Of a stretch of 64,000 nt of DNA, positions 17,801 through 31,700 are shown piece by piece. A program made the position numbers and the translations under genes. Position 1 is the stretch's first letter, and the number at the start of each line of letters is the position of its first letter. Origin of the DNA: Corydoras sp. C115 (Eukaryota; Chordata; Actinopteri; Siluriformes; Callichthyidae); contig JAFMOC010000159.1 in assembly GCA_019802505.1 (NCBI GenBank), forward strand, positions 1,670,001 through 1,734,000. The letters are read 5' to 3'. The notes below the pieces were generated by a model. That model made no database searches. It saw nothing but the letters and a program-made list of their open reading frames with translations, and was not told the origin of the DNA.

Positions 17801-20800
17801 ACTAGCTCACCTTCAACATGATGCGATGTGTGCAAAATAAAGGCAACCAGTCTCAAATCAAACACATCAAGCACCATAGCACCTTACTAACCACTGAAAA
17901 ATAAATTGCAAAAGAACTGGCAAAAAGCTTTGAAAAAAACTCGGCAGCAAATTGTCTGCCAGAATTCCAGCAACTCCACACCCTACAAGAAAAAAAACAA
18001 CTCCTATTCCACTCCAACAACAATGAACATTATAACCATCCTTCACAATGGAAGAACTATCAATTGCTATGAAAAGCTCCCATGATACTGCAGTAGGCCC
18101 AGATAAGATTCATTATCAGTTCCTGAAACATCTCCCACATAATGCCTTATCCATGATACCAAATAACATAAATAAAATATGGTCAACTGGCAAAATTCCC
18201 AAATCATGGAAAGAAGCAATAATTATCCCTATCCCTGAACCTGGGAAAGACCATCAAGATCCAAACAATTATCTACCCATAGCTCTGACAAGTTGCCTGT
18301 GTAAAACCATGGAAAGAATGGTAAATCGTTGACTTGTCTGGATCCCAGAGAAGAATAACCTGATAAGTAAGTTCCAAAGTGGCTTTAGAAAAGGAAGGAG
18401 CACGATAGCATATCCTGTTATCTTTAACAATAACTTCTTAAACCTGTTTGAAGCAAAACCAAACCTGGTCAAGCCAGTAGGACTCCAGATTCAACCAAAC
18501 TTGGAAAACCTGGTCATTGACGTGACCACTTTAAGAAAAACTCACCACCCGATAACTCCCTGGGAACTCTTCCAAGCCTTAGTACGATCTTCACAGCCGA
18601 AGCATACACATTGCTGCTGGCAGTCGAATACATCCTGCACCCACCCAAACTACCTAATCTGCTTAGACTCAAAGTCCTGCTTTCAAGCGTTGGAATAATT
18701 AAAAACAGTCCATCACATCATTGCAGAAATACTTGCAAAAGTGAGCAAACTAAATGAAAAAAAATACCACATAACTTTCTGCTGGATACCTGGCCACTGT
18801 GGATTTCCAGGAAATGACCTAGCTGAGAAACCCACAAGATATGCGTCAGCAAAAGAGATCACCAGATAGACAATCCCACCTTTGGATACATTCCAAGCTA
18901 TAAAAGACCTTCATTAAATCCAAATTTAATGCATCATTAGCAAGTTGCTGGATTTATCAGTGGCAAGTTACGAATGACCATAAATTCTATTTGGACAAGT
19001 TTTACTGTGTCCTTGTCCTTAACATCTGCAGTAGTGGACATAGTAAAAAAAAATATTTCCAAAATATTTGTCTTGATGCATGAGAGAAAAAAGTTCCTTG
19101 GATTTGAAATCTCTCCATGATTATTGATACAAGTTCTTCAACACTATCAGGAATACCAAACGTACCAACTTTCAAGCATCATGCTTATTTCTAGTGATCC
19201 TGTTGGCAGACATTTCTGTTGCCTTGACCAAACACACACCAGGGTGTGAAAACGTCACATCCGCTACTTCGGTCATGTTGTTATGGTTTTGTAGTAACTT
19301 GGCCAGAGAAAATATAGAATTTGCCTAAAAATACACGGAAAACTTGCTAGTAAGTACTAAAGTGTTTGATGAAAACCATTTGTCCACCTGCAGCATTATA
19401 TTCAGCCAAGGGGTAGACATCTGTAAGTGCTGCATGTTTAAGAATTTTGAAGCTGCCTGTAAATTCTACTGTAAAGATCCTTAAATGCTCATCACACTAT
19501 GCACTTTGTAACTTAACAACAAAATCTACCGTGCACGATTATTTGGATTATTTCTGCAAAATCAGTCAAACCTCCAGTTGATTCAAAGGCCAACATCATT
19601 CCATCACATTCCATCATAATCAATGCCTAAAAAGATTACCTTGTTTGCCATGTTGACATTTAACACCTACTTGACTGGGAAACCTCTTCACAACCAACTC
19701 CTTAATGTTTTCTTTTACAACCTCTATAGGCACTATAGTCATTTTAGATACAGACGGTGCAGGTAACTGTTTTCCTTCGAACCACATTGTCCATAGAGCC
19801 ACTAACATCCAAAAGCAGTAATATGCCATGGGTAATGCTCTAGGAAAATGTGCTTGGTATGCTCACCAATCGTGCTGTGAAGGTATCCAATGCTTTCATC
19901 TTTATGGACTGGAGCCATAATGAGCTCCACAATGTTCTTTAAAGTCATCAAACAACGCCAATTTTTTATTTTTATGTTTTGTTTCCAACCATAAAAGCTA
20001 TCATCCACACCAAGCACCACTTTTCATATCCAGACGTGTGTGTGTGTGTGGTCATGCGCAAGGAGAGAGGCAGAGAGTCCAATGTCCTCTGTATACATGG
20101 CTCCGAGCTCTTTCCGCAAGCTCTTGAAGTCTGCTCTCCAGTGTGTAGCTACTTGTATGTTATCTGGGTCACCGACGAACCTCTTGTCCTCCAGCTTCCC
20201 CATTGACGCCAGGTCAGAGCCCTCTGGCGCCAGGTGCCGTCTGCATCTCTGCGATCATCTTCGCAGAGACGTCTGGGAACTCCGCTTGCCCTTTCCACTC
20301 AGCTTCACTTTCTATGAAAGCCAAAAGATGTGGGAATTGGCTGTGCTTCTCCGCAGGATAATGTACCTATAAGCCCGCAGGTGACTTTCCCGGACCGCAC
20401 GCATTCTCATTCCTCTCGGGTTTTGGGGGAGGAAAGATTGAGAACTAGAGATCGAAATGCACCCTAATGGACAGACTTTATTGCCGACACAATACCGACT
20501 TTATTGCCGACTGTTATACCCTTACTATTTTACCCAGACTTAAAAAAAATTCGTCATATTCCAAGCTTTGCAAACATCTAAATAGGGGCTCTAAATCTTT
20601 ATGGTATTTTTATTTTTTTTTTTGCATCTGACTTAGCACAGCTACTGCCTAAGTACAGCTAGATAAATAAATGTTAGATCAACAACCAATAAACTGCAGC
20701 ATTTTTTATGTTTCTTGCAAGATGTCTACACCAAGAATTCCAAAAATTAAGAGAATCTTTGGAATACAGTCAGGAGCAGGTTGTGTCACTCGCTGCTGAG

Positions 20801-23800
20801 AACAAAGTGCTGCGGGACAACGTTAAACAACTGTCCGAGGGGATGAATAAAATATCCAACGAAAATAGGAAAATGAGAGAATCCATCCTCGATTTACAAG
20901 CACGAAGCATGAGAGACAACCTGGTTTTCAGTGGGATTGCAGAGCGAGCTGAAGAGGACGCAGAAACTTCAGTTCGCGAGTTCATCCAGCAACAGCTGAA
21001 ACTTCCATCTGAGACGGTAAAAAACATCACTTTTCATCGTGTTCACCGGCTCGGCGGCAAAAAGCCTGATAACAAGCGCCCTCGACCTATTGTTGCTAAA
21101 TTCGAGCACTTTAAACAGAAAGAGCAGGTAAGGAGTCAGGGCAGAGAGCTGCGTGGTACACATTACAGTGTGAATGATCAGTTTCCTAAAGAGATTCTCG
21201 ATAGGAGGCGAGTATTATTCCCAATCAGAAAAAAATATATTACTGAAGGTATCCGAGCTACAGTGGCTGTAGACAAACTATATGTCAATGGTCAGCTGTA
21301 CAGGGATAGAGAGGTCACCCCGTGGCTTTATTAGGATAAACCTGAGTAATATTAGGATAGCTTAGGTTAGTCCGAATATATAAAGTATTTAGTTAAACAG
21401 CAAACTAACTGGTAAAGATAAACAACGCACAGCTCTGTATAATGCTTTCACTAATGGAGGTGAACAGGGTCAGGGCTGTGTTTTTGTTTTTTTTTCCTTC
21501 TTTCTTCCTTCTCTTGTTCTATCATTTCCTTCTGTTAATACACCTTTCTCTCACTTTTTTTTTCTTTCTCCTTCTTTTTAAAAAGCATGCGAAACCACAC
21601 ACACAAATACTTCACAAGGCAACCCTATATATCTCATTTTCTTTCACATCCAGCACCCTTTTAACTTTTATTTCTCTGGTATCTGACACTGCATCTAAGT
21701 TTCCAATTTGGCAAACACAAGCATTAACATTGCATATAGTTGAGTCTCTCTATCTCTAATGGACATGCATGGTTCAACTTTAACCACATCCTTTACTCAA
21801 ATCACACTAACGCCACTATGAGCACAATAAGATTTGTCTCATGGAATGTTAATGGAGCCAGTACACAACAGAAAAGAATTAGTATACTTAACCAGCTTAA
21901 AAGACTAAAGGCAGAGAGGTTGTCTTATTACAGGAGATTCATAAATCTGCCACAACTGCAGATGATCTTAAATCATCAGAGTATCCTGTTGTGTTCTCTG
22001 CTTGTTATAGCTCAAGACAAAGGGGAGTAGCAATATTAATACACAAAAATATTAATTATTCAATAATAGACACAGTCACAGACCCAGAGGGTAGATACAT
22101 AATAATAAAGTTATCTATACATAATCACAAGTTATGTCTAGTCAGCATATACGGTCCAAACATCGATAATAGCTCTTTCTTTCACAATTTCTTCTCTACA
22201 CTATCTGATCACTCGGATTGCTCACTACTTCTTGGAGGTGACCTCAACTTTGCTCTAAACGAAGACATGGACAGGCTTAGCACAGCAGGAACTCAGCGCA
22301 GTTGGCAGTCTATAAACATAGTCAAACAATACATGAATGATTATGGACTTTGCGACGCATGGCGATCTTTTCACCCAAACCAACGAGAATATACTTTTTT
22401 CTCACATGCTCATCACTCTTACTCTCGTCTGGATTACTTTTTAGTTAGTAACACATTGTTGGCTAACATTGCAGACACCGAGATACATCCTATGGCTGTC
22501 AGTGATCATGCTCCTATCTCTTTAACTTTAATAATCCAGAAAGAAATTCTAAAAAATATAAATTGGAGACTTAATACATCATTGCTCAATGATGTAGATT
22601 TTATCAAATATTTTAAAGAAGAATGGGCCTTATATTTAGAGCACAATGATTTACCTGGAATGCCTGCGTCTATTCTCTGGGAAGCAGGGAAAGCAGTAAT
22701 GAGAGGTAAAATAATATCATTCTCATCACATAAAAAGAAAAAAGAAACTAAACGTATTCAGGAATTAGAAGAAGTCATTAAATTATTAGGAGCCCCTCAA
22801 GACGAGGGAATCTTGGACAAATTGCGCAAAGCAAAATTAGAATTAAACGAACTTACCAAAAATAAAACTAAATTCCTAATCCAAAGACTTAGAATAGATA
22901 ACTTCGAACATGGAAACAAATCAGGCAAATATTTAGCGAACCAGCTCAAAATTAATAAGGAAAAAACAACCATATCTGGTGTTAAAGACATAACTGGGAA
23001 CATAGTTTATGATCCTGGAAGCATAAATAATATTTTCAGAGACTTCTACAAAGCTCTATATTCACCCCAGATAAACCCATCAGATACAGACATTAATCAA
23101 TTTTTAGATAAAATATCACTACCCAAATTATCCAGTAGTCAAGTAATAGAGCTGGACTCCCCACTGACAGCAGCTGAACTTCAAAAAGCCCTCCAAAGCA
23201 TGCCTAATAATAAGGCTCCTGGGCCGGACGGATTCCCGGCAGAATTCTACAAGAAATTCTGGAATATCTTAGGACCAATATTTTACAGAATGCTGCAGGA
23301 AACGGAGCAAAATGGTAGACTTCCCAAAAATATGAACTCTGCCAACATCAGTCTCCTGTTGAAACCAGGCAAAGACCCTGTACTTCCTACCAGTTACCGT
23401 CCTATATCCCTTATTAATGTAGATCTCAAAATTATTTGCAAGGCCCTTTCAAAAAGACTGGAGAAGATAACTCCACTCTTAATACATTCTGACCAAACTG
23501 GCTTTATCAAGGGAAGGCATTCATCTACAAATACACGCAGATTATTTAATTTAATAGATTATTCGTATAGTAAAAACATTGCAACTGCTATATTGTCCCT
23601 AGATGCAGAAAAAGCTTTTGATAGAGTAAACTGGAAATTCTTATTCACAACCTTGCAAAAATTTGGCTTTGGAAACTACTTCATTAATTGGTTAAAAATG
23701 TTATATAGCTCACCAATGGCATGTGTTAGAACAAATAACCAAACATCCTCTAGCTTTTGTCTCCAAAGGGGCACTCGGCAGGGTTGCCCACTTTCTCCGT

Positions 23801-26800
23801 CATTATTTGCTATTTTCATTGAGCCTTTAGCGACTGCTATCAGGCAAACTACAGATATTAAAGGCATACAATGCAAGAATATAGAACATAAAATTAGTCT
23901 CTATGCTGATGATGTTTTACTTTTTCTTCAACATTCGGAGAACTCTCTATCTCAGGTTATTACATTAATTAACTCTTTTTCAAAAGTATCAGATTATTCT
24001 ATAAATTGGTTAAAGTCTACAGTTCTTCCAATAAACTGCTCATTTAACAATCCTCTTACTACCAAACTACAGTCAGGAAACATTGTATATTTGGGTATTA
24101 ATATTTCTCCTAGATTGGAAGACTTAGTAAAACTGAACCACATTCCACTCTTAAAGAAAATTGAAGATGATCTCAATAGATGGAAATCACTACCCATATC
24201 ACTCATGGGAAGAGTTGCCTCAATTAAAATGATGGTACTACCTAGATTAAACTATTTATTCTCAATGACTCCAAATAAACCCCCACCGCACTGGTTTAGA
24301 TCATTGGACTCGATCATCTCAAAATTCCTTTGGAAAAACAAAACCCCACGTATTAGCTTAAAATCATTACAGAAAACTAAAGCCAAGGGAGGTCTGGAAC
24401 TTCCTAACTTTTATCATTACTTCTTAGCTAACAGGTTACAATATATTTCAAGATGGTTAAAACACAGCCCATTAGATGAATCCTGGCTAGACACTGAACA
24501 AGCTTTATGTCAGAATATAAAAATTTCGGATCTTCCATTCATCAGCCCAAATATAAAACGACATGTATGCTTTAAAAACATTAATATAAGCTCATCCCTG
24601 ACAGCATGGTGGGAGTTTCTTAAAATGATTAAGTCTTCAATAATCCCATGCAAAAAAAAAACACCCATCTGGAACAATCCTGACATCCTACAACAAAATA
24701 CTATGTTAAACTTCCCAAATTGGAGAAGTAACGGAATTGAATACCTGGAACATATTTTTGAGGGCATAGATTTTATACCATTTGACAGATTAATAACACA
24801 ATATGGCATAAACAAAAAACAATTTTTAGAGTATCAGCAAATTAAATCTATAATAAAAAATAAATTTAAGCTCAATAACACTAGATTAGAAACACCATTA
24901 GCTGTTTCAGAATTTATTAATCTTAAACCCCCCAAATTACTATCGCAAATCTACAAGTTAATATCTAAAATAGACTGCTCAATATCACTTCCTATTGGGA
25001 AATGGGAATCAGACCTGGCAGTTAACTATGAACAAGACACTTGGTCTCAAATATGTTCAAGAACTTTTAAAATGACTAGAAACCCCAATTTACAATTAAT
25101 ACAGTATAAACTTCTTTACAGAGTACATTATACAGGCCAGCGAATGTTCCAAATGGGTTTTGCTTCATCTAACACCTGCTCACAGTGCACAGGTAACATA
25201 CCTGATGATTACATGCATGCTCTCTGGTTCTGTCCACCTGTTCAGAGGTTCTGGGCTCGGGTATGTGAAGACTTATCTGAGTGTCTGCAATGTAATATTC
25301 CACTATCTCCGTCTGTTTGCTTATTGGCTAAATTAGATGATGTCACTTTAGAGAAAAATAGATCTTATGTGATTTTCACGGCCTTATGTATCGCAAAGAA
25401 AACTATACTTATGAATTGGAAAAACAAAAACGCTCTTAGTATTAATCAGTATAAAAATCTTTTGTTAGATCACATTAGTCTTGAGACAACCTCTGCTGCC
25501 ACATCAGATCCATCTCTTTGGGCTTCCCTGATTGACTCGATCACGTAGGGTGGGTGGGGGGTCCTCGGTCTCGTCCTGCGGGCGCCGTGGCTGATGTTGG
25601 GGGGTGTTGGGGTTTGGGGGCGTCCGGGGGAGCCTGGGGGCTGGGTCGGCGGGGGTGCCTGGGTAGGGGTGCTGCCGCTCGCCGCCCGGGGCGGGCCTCG
25701 TGGGGGGTGGGGGGTGGCCTCTAGTGGCTTCGTGCGGGTCTGGGGTGGTTGGTGGCCGCGGGCGCGGGCTCAGCCGGCGGCCTGGCTGCCCTGGGGTGGA
25801 TTCGGGGTGGGCCCGGGGGGGTTGGGGCTGTCGGGGTGGGTTGCCCCCGGGCTGGGGTCCTGGCCGGGCCTGGGGGGCCTGGACCTGGGCGGGCGTGTTG
25901 CCGGGGCTTTGCCGGGCATGCCTCGGTGTGTGGCCCCTGGCTGGGGGTCTTCGGTCCATTGGTGGGCTGTGGGTCTCGTTGGCCGGGGGGGCTCTGGGTC
26001 GCGGGGGGGCGGGGTGTGTGGCCGGGCGGGGGGGTAGATCAGGCTCTGCCTGGGTGTCCTGTGTTATATGTGCTGAGAGTTATCTGACTGTTTGGGTGGG
26101 AGTAGAATTTCCTCTGGGGTGGGGACCGGTGGAGGGCCTCGGTGCTGGCTGGCTCTTGGGGGGGGCACGCTCCCGGTGGCTGCCTTGTGCTCTGGATGGC
26201 TGGGTGGGCATGCTCGGTGGGGTCGCCCTTGTTGGAGTTTGGTGGCTGCTACGGCTGGGGGGGGCTGGCTGTGGAGCTGGGGGTGGTGGCTTGGGGATCT
26301 GGATGGTCCCGGGGTGGGTGGGGTGTTGGTCCCGCCTTCGGCAGTCCCCTGGGCTCTGTCCATTCATGGCCTCTTGCTGCCCAGCCTGGTATGGTGCACC
26401 ATCTGCCCTGGAGCGGGGGCACTGGGGCCTCCCTCCCTGGGTGGATCTCGGGGAACGGGGGAGCCTACTGGGGTCAGTGGGGGGGCTGGCTCCCTGGGGG
26501 CATTTGCGCCCCCAGTTGTTTCTCCCCATCCCTCGTCGCATCCCTCCATCCTCTTCACTTCAATTCCACTCATGTAGGGCTTTGGGGTTCCATGACCACC
26601 TGGACCCCAATTTTATTATACACCCTAGACATTCACTATTAACACTCTCATGACACTCACATATAGGGCCTTGGGAATGGGCATTATGTGGCGTGCAGTG
26701 GGTGGGGCTGCTAAGCGGTCTCACCACTGTCGCCTGGGCCTGCTCCCAACATTACACATAGACACTTAGGGTTTGGGCTGGAGTGGGGGTGCACGTCTCT

Positions 26801-28697
26801 GGGTCAGATCATGTGCCGACCTCCCCCTCCTCCCCCTTTTAATCGCACCTTAAAAAACAACAAGCATCAACAGCATATCTGGGGGTGGGGGTATGTGTGT
26901 GGGGGTCTTAAGCCACTCCCCCGTTTCCCGTTATGCCGCTTGGGGTGGGGGGTAGGTGAATAAGGGGCAGTCCGTCTGGTGGGGGCGGGGGCGGTGGGTG
27001 GGCTGCGGGGCTTGGGGGGGTGGTGGGGGCGGGGCCGGTGTTCTGGCTTCCCTGGGGCTGTTTGGATTCTTGGGTCATTGCCCTGGGCTGTGCGGTCATT
27101 CCTCTGGCCGGGCTTGTCGCCGGGGTCTGGCGGGCGCTCGGCGGGGGGTGTCTGCTTGGCTGTTGGTGGTGCTCGGCGGTGGTCGGGGGCGGGTCCTCAC
27201 CGTGGCGGGGGCTTGCCCTGCCGGTCTGGTGCAGCCCGGGCTGTGGGACGGCCTTGCGGGTTCGTGGCTTTGGCCGTCCCCTCCTCTCCACCCCGGAGAG
27301 AATGGGTTTACCCTCTGGGTCCGGATGTGGGTTCCCACCAATAGGGGGCGGACGCATGTCCTGGACCCAGAGTGTGTATAGAGTGTGTATGGGGAGTATG
27401 AGTGAGTGTGGCGTATATGTTACTGTATATGTTTACTTCGAATGAGTGGAGGTGAGTATGAGGGTGGGATGGTATGAGTGCGTTTGTGTGTGAATGTTTA
27501 TTTGTCAGGCTGGGGCCTGGTCTGCTCCCTCTCCTGGGTCATCTAGGGTCCGCCTAATGGTGGCCCCCACCTCCGCGTCGCATTCCCCTCCCGGGGGGGT
27601 TGTGCCCCTTGCCCTCTGGTGGGCTGGTGGCTCTCGGTTTCGGGGGCTGGGCGCCGGGGGGTGTGCTGGCTGGGCCTGGTGGCTGCCTGGTTGGGTTTGG
27701 GCCCCGTGGCCCCGGGGGGCCCTGGCTGGGGGGTGGCGCGCCTCGGGGTCCCGGGCCTCCGTGTCCATGGTCGGATCTGCTCTGGCGTGGCGGGTGCCGG
27801 CGGGGTCTGAGGGCTTGGGGCTGCTGACCCCTGGGCTCGGCGGGGGGGCTGCTGGGGGCTTCCCTCGGCTCTCCCTTTGGGTCCGTTCGGGGGGGTGGGG
27901 TGTGCGGTTGTCCCTGCATTGGGGCCCCTGGGGGCGCGGCGCCTGGGACCTCCGCGGTGCCTTTGGCCCTGGTCTTCCTGGTGTCTGCCTCGGGCCTTGG
28001 GGTCGGGGCCGGGGGTCCCCCCACGGTCACTACTACAAATTCCCATTTGGCATTCCTATGGAAGAAATCTTTCATCTACTTGCATGCTCACAACTGCACA
28101 CAAACAGGTGTTCAGATCCTGGTTTCTTAAAATTGTCTTTCTTTTCGTTAATTTATAAAATTAATTAAAAGAATAGTTTAAATAAATAAATAAATATATT
28201 TATACTGGAAATTGTAATTAATTTTAGTATATGAAGGTAAATGTAGGTATGTATGTGTGTGTGTTTATGTATGTGTGTATATGTATGTGTGTATATGTGT
28301 ATGTGTATGTATATGTATATGTATATGTATGTATATATATGTGTATATGTATGTGTATATATATATATATATTATTGTATTTATTTATTTATTTTCTTTT
28401 CTCTGTTGGTCTTTTCTTCTTTCCTCCCACCACTTTCGTATACCTCTTTTTTTTTTTTTTTTTTTTTTTCTTTTCTTCTTTTTTTTCCTTCTTCTTTTCT
28501 GTATCTTTTTCCATCTCCGTGGTTGCTGTACAGATATGATCCCCAAAAAAAATTTGCAATAAAGTTTTAAATATATACCAAGTGGAGCATCATGGAGAAA
28601 TACCTGTATGCTCCACTTGTAAAATCAAAACTGTTGGGCCTGATTTAGACACTCAGACATCAATCCTGAGTTTCACAATGGCAGACAGGACACGGAG

Positions 28698-28729
<32 letters not shown>

Positions 28730-31700
28730 TGTCTACAGAGGGTTGCATACTTCAAAATCATTAACATAGTCTGTGACTGAGCGTTTCATGTCTTGTCCAG
28801 ATAAAAAAAAGTTTTTTTCTTGAAGTGTAAGCCATAGTGGAAAGATTTGTATTCAGCTGAAAAAACTGAATCCTGTCTACTCTTGAACATCATCTCATAA
28901 GTATCTCTTTTGTTGAGAAGTTCTGACAGTAAATACAAAGTTGGTATATGCTGGAATGTTTTTTGTTTTTTGTCCAGTTAATTTATTAATATGTATTCAA
29001 CTTGCTCAATGTAGGCCTTCATATAATGATTATTTTGATAATCAATTATTCGGTCGATTCTTTTTCTGATTAATCGATGAATTAGATAAAAAATAATAAT
29101 TTTCATGTCTTTCTAAACAGGTCAATAAATGTCTAGTTTTATTTACTGAGTTTAAGGCATCCAAGTAGCCCAAAATTAAACACAAATCTGTCACGCCCTC
29201 TGCGGGGGAGGCATGTTAAACGTCCTTTGGTTCTGTGTCGGGGTGGACGCCCTCTGCGGGTGCGGCGTGGAAAGCGCCGTCTGCGGACGCGGAGCTGCAG
29301 ACGCCCTCCGGCTGCGAGGTCAGGTGGACGCCCGCGGCTGATCAGGACTGGGCCACGCCCTCCGACTGCGTGGTCCGGTGGACGCCCCCGTCGGGCGAGG
29401 AATGAGCCACGCCCTCTAGCTGCGTGGTCCGGTGGCCGCCCACGTTGGGCGAGGAATGGGCCACGCCCTCTTGCTGCGGGGTCAGGTGGACGCCCACGGG
29501 CGGTGTGGTCCGGAGGACGCCCCCTGGCGGCGCGGCGCGGCGGACGCCCCCTGGCTCGGGCTGGGCGGCGCGCGGCCCCTGCTGCTCGGGCTGGGCGGCG
29601 TGCGGACCCTTGACTTCGGGCTGGACGGCGCGCGGACCCTTGACTTCGGGCTGGGCGGCGCGCGGACCCTTGACTACGGGCTGGACGGCGCGCGGACCCT
29701 TGACTTCGGGCCGGGCGGCGCGCGGCCCCTTGACTTCGGGCCGGACGGCGCGCGGCCCCTTGACTTCGGGCTGGACGGCGTGACGCTCCTGGGCCTCGGG
29801 ATGGGCGGCGTGACGCCCCCTGGGCTTTGGGATGGGCGGCGTGACGCCCCTGGGTCTCGGGATGGGTTCGCGCGCTGACAGGACCTCGGCGGGCATGCAT
29901 CCTGGCTGGACCGCGGCGGGCACGCATCCTGGCTGGACCGCGGCTGGGCGGCGCGTGGCCCCTGCTGCTCGGGCTGGGCGGCGAGCGGCCCCTGCTGCTC
30001 GGGCTGGGCGGCGCGCGGACCCTTGACTTCGGGCTGGACGGCGCGCGGACCCTTGACTTCGGGCTGGGCGGCGTGCGGACCCTTGACTTCGGGCTGGGCG
30101 GCGCGCGGCCCCTTGACTTCGGGCTGGGCGGCGCGCGGCCCCTTGACTTCGGGCTGGACGGCGCGCGGACCCTTGGATCTCGGGCTGGGCGGCGTGACGC
30201 CCCTGGGCTTCGGGATGGGCGGCGTGACGGGTTCGCGCGCTGACAGGACCTCGGCGGGCACGGGTTCGCGCGCTGACAGGACCTCGGCGGGCACGCACGC
30301 TGGCAGGACCTCGGCGGGCACGCACGCTGCCAGGACCTCTGGGCGAGGAATGGGCCACGCCCTCTTGCTGCGGGGTCAGGTGGACGCCCACGGGCGGCGC
30401 GGTCCGGAGGACGCCCCCTGGCGGCGTGTTGAGGCGGACGCCCTCTGGCGGCGGGGCGCGCGGCCCCTGCTGCTCGGGCTGGGCGGTGCGCGGACCCTTG
30501 ACTTCGGGCTGGGCGGCGTGCGGACCCTTGACTTCGGGCTGGGCGGCGCGCGGCCCCTTGACTTCGGGCTGGGCGGCGCGCAGCCCCTTCACTTCGGGCT
30601 GGGCGGCGCGCAGCCCCTTGACTTCGGGCTGGACGGCGCGCGGACCCTTGGATCTCGGGCTGGGCGGCGTGACGCCCCTGGGCCTCGGGATGGGCGGCGT
30701 GACGCCCCTGGGCTTCGGGATGGGCGGCGTGACGGGTTGGCGCGCTGACAGGACCTCGGCGGGCACGGGTTTGCGCGCTGACAGGACCTCGGCGGGCACG
30801 CACGCTGGCAGGACCTCGGCGGGCACGCTCGCTGCCAGGACCTCGGTGGGCACGCACGCTGCCAGGACCTCTGGGCGAGGAATGGGCCACGCCCTCTTGC
30901 TGCGGGGTCAGGTGGACGTCCACGGGCGGCGCGGTCCGGAGGACGCCCCCTGGCGGCATGTTGAGGCGGACGCCCCCTGGCGGCGGGGCGCGCGGCCCCT
31001 GCTGCTCGGGCTGGGCGGTGCGCGGCCCCTGCTGCTCGGGCTGGGCGGCGCGCGGCCCCTGCTGCTCGGGCTGGGCGGCGCGCGGACCCTTGACTCTGCA
31101 TAACGGCACACTCGCGGACACGGCGGAGCGCGCCGCGAGTACGAGGCTATACGGCCCCCCAAAAGAAAAATTTAAAAAACACCTACCTGGGCTCTGGACT
31201 CCCCAAACGAATGGCGCGTCTTTCTGTCACACTCGTCCACCCGGAACTAAACGCGGCTGCGCAAATACAGCGCAGAGCCGCAGCACTCTAACACGCAGAA
31301 GGGAGCCAGGCACGCAGGTAGTACGAACGAGGAATTTTATTAGAGGTGCTCAAACACCAAACACACAGGTACAACGGACAAGTGTATAATATATGTCTTA
31401 TTATTTCTAGTGAAATGAGCAAGTAATTGTGTTAATTCTTTTAAACAGTTTTGAGTTTGTTGAACAGAATAGAATGAAAATTGTATATTGGAAAAGGAGT
31501 TTTTGTCTTGGCCATGTCCAAGTTCAATATTATATTTTACAGGGATGATTATGACCGAGAGGTTAAAGAGGCAAGGCAGCAGCAGAAGCGCAGACATACA
31601 GCAGCCCCACAGCGTCCACGCAGACCTGATCAGGAAGTTTACCATCCTCGACACCGAAGTAGTAACATTTAATAATTATGTCGTGTACAAATTTTGTCTA

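Larger units (their letters stand above)
15874..18900 (+). mobile_element. I/Nimb-type non-LTR retrotransposon, decayed
   Basis: Plus-strand order is ORF1 (15874-16560), AP endonuclease (about 16850-17440), reverse transcriptase remnants (18048-18480) and an RNase H remnant (18570-18860). Having an RNase H domain after the RT places it in the I group (I/Nimb) rather than L1 or L2. Multiple frameshifts and stops make it inactive, and a large part of the RT including the YxDD box is missing between about 18480 and 18560. It lies in C2orf68 intron 1, sense to that gene. Exact ends were not found. Confidence 0.8.
20708..28575 (+). mobile_element. L1/Tx1-group LINE, nearly full length, with G-rich 3' UTR
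   Basis: ORF1 (20708-21334), ORF2 (about 21817-25548, one frameshift), a 2.5-kb G-rich 3' UTR (25549-28060), a TATG/TA repeat and T-rich segment (28230-28475), and an AATAAA signal at 28558 just before the end. Coding regions are AT-rich while the 3' UTR is extremely G-rich on the sense strand. It lies in C2orf68 intron 1 in the sense direction. The 5' end and any target-site duplication could not be fixed. Confidence 0.85.

Noticed and set aside
25594..28168. Many long Gly/Trp/Pro-rich frames on both strands of the G-rich block
   Set aside because: They are open in several frames at once because of base composition, lack domains, and lie in the L1 3' UTR.
29139..31121. 660-codon frame as a host gene
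   Set aside because: It is a tandem array inside an LTR-type element, with overlapping open frames on both strands. Kept only as an element ORF candidate.
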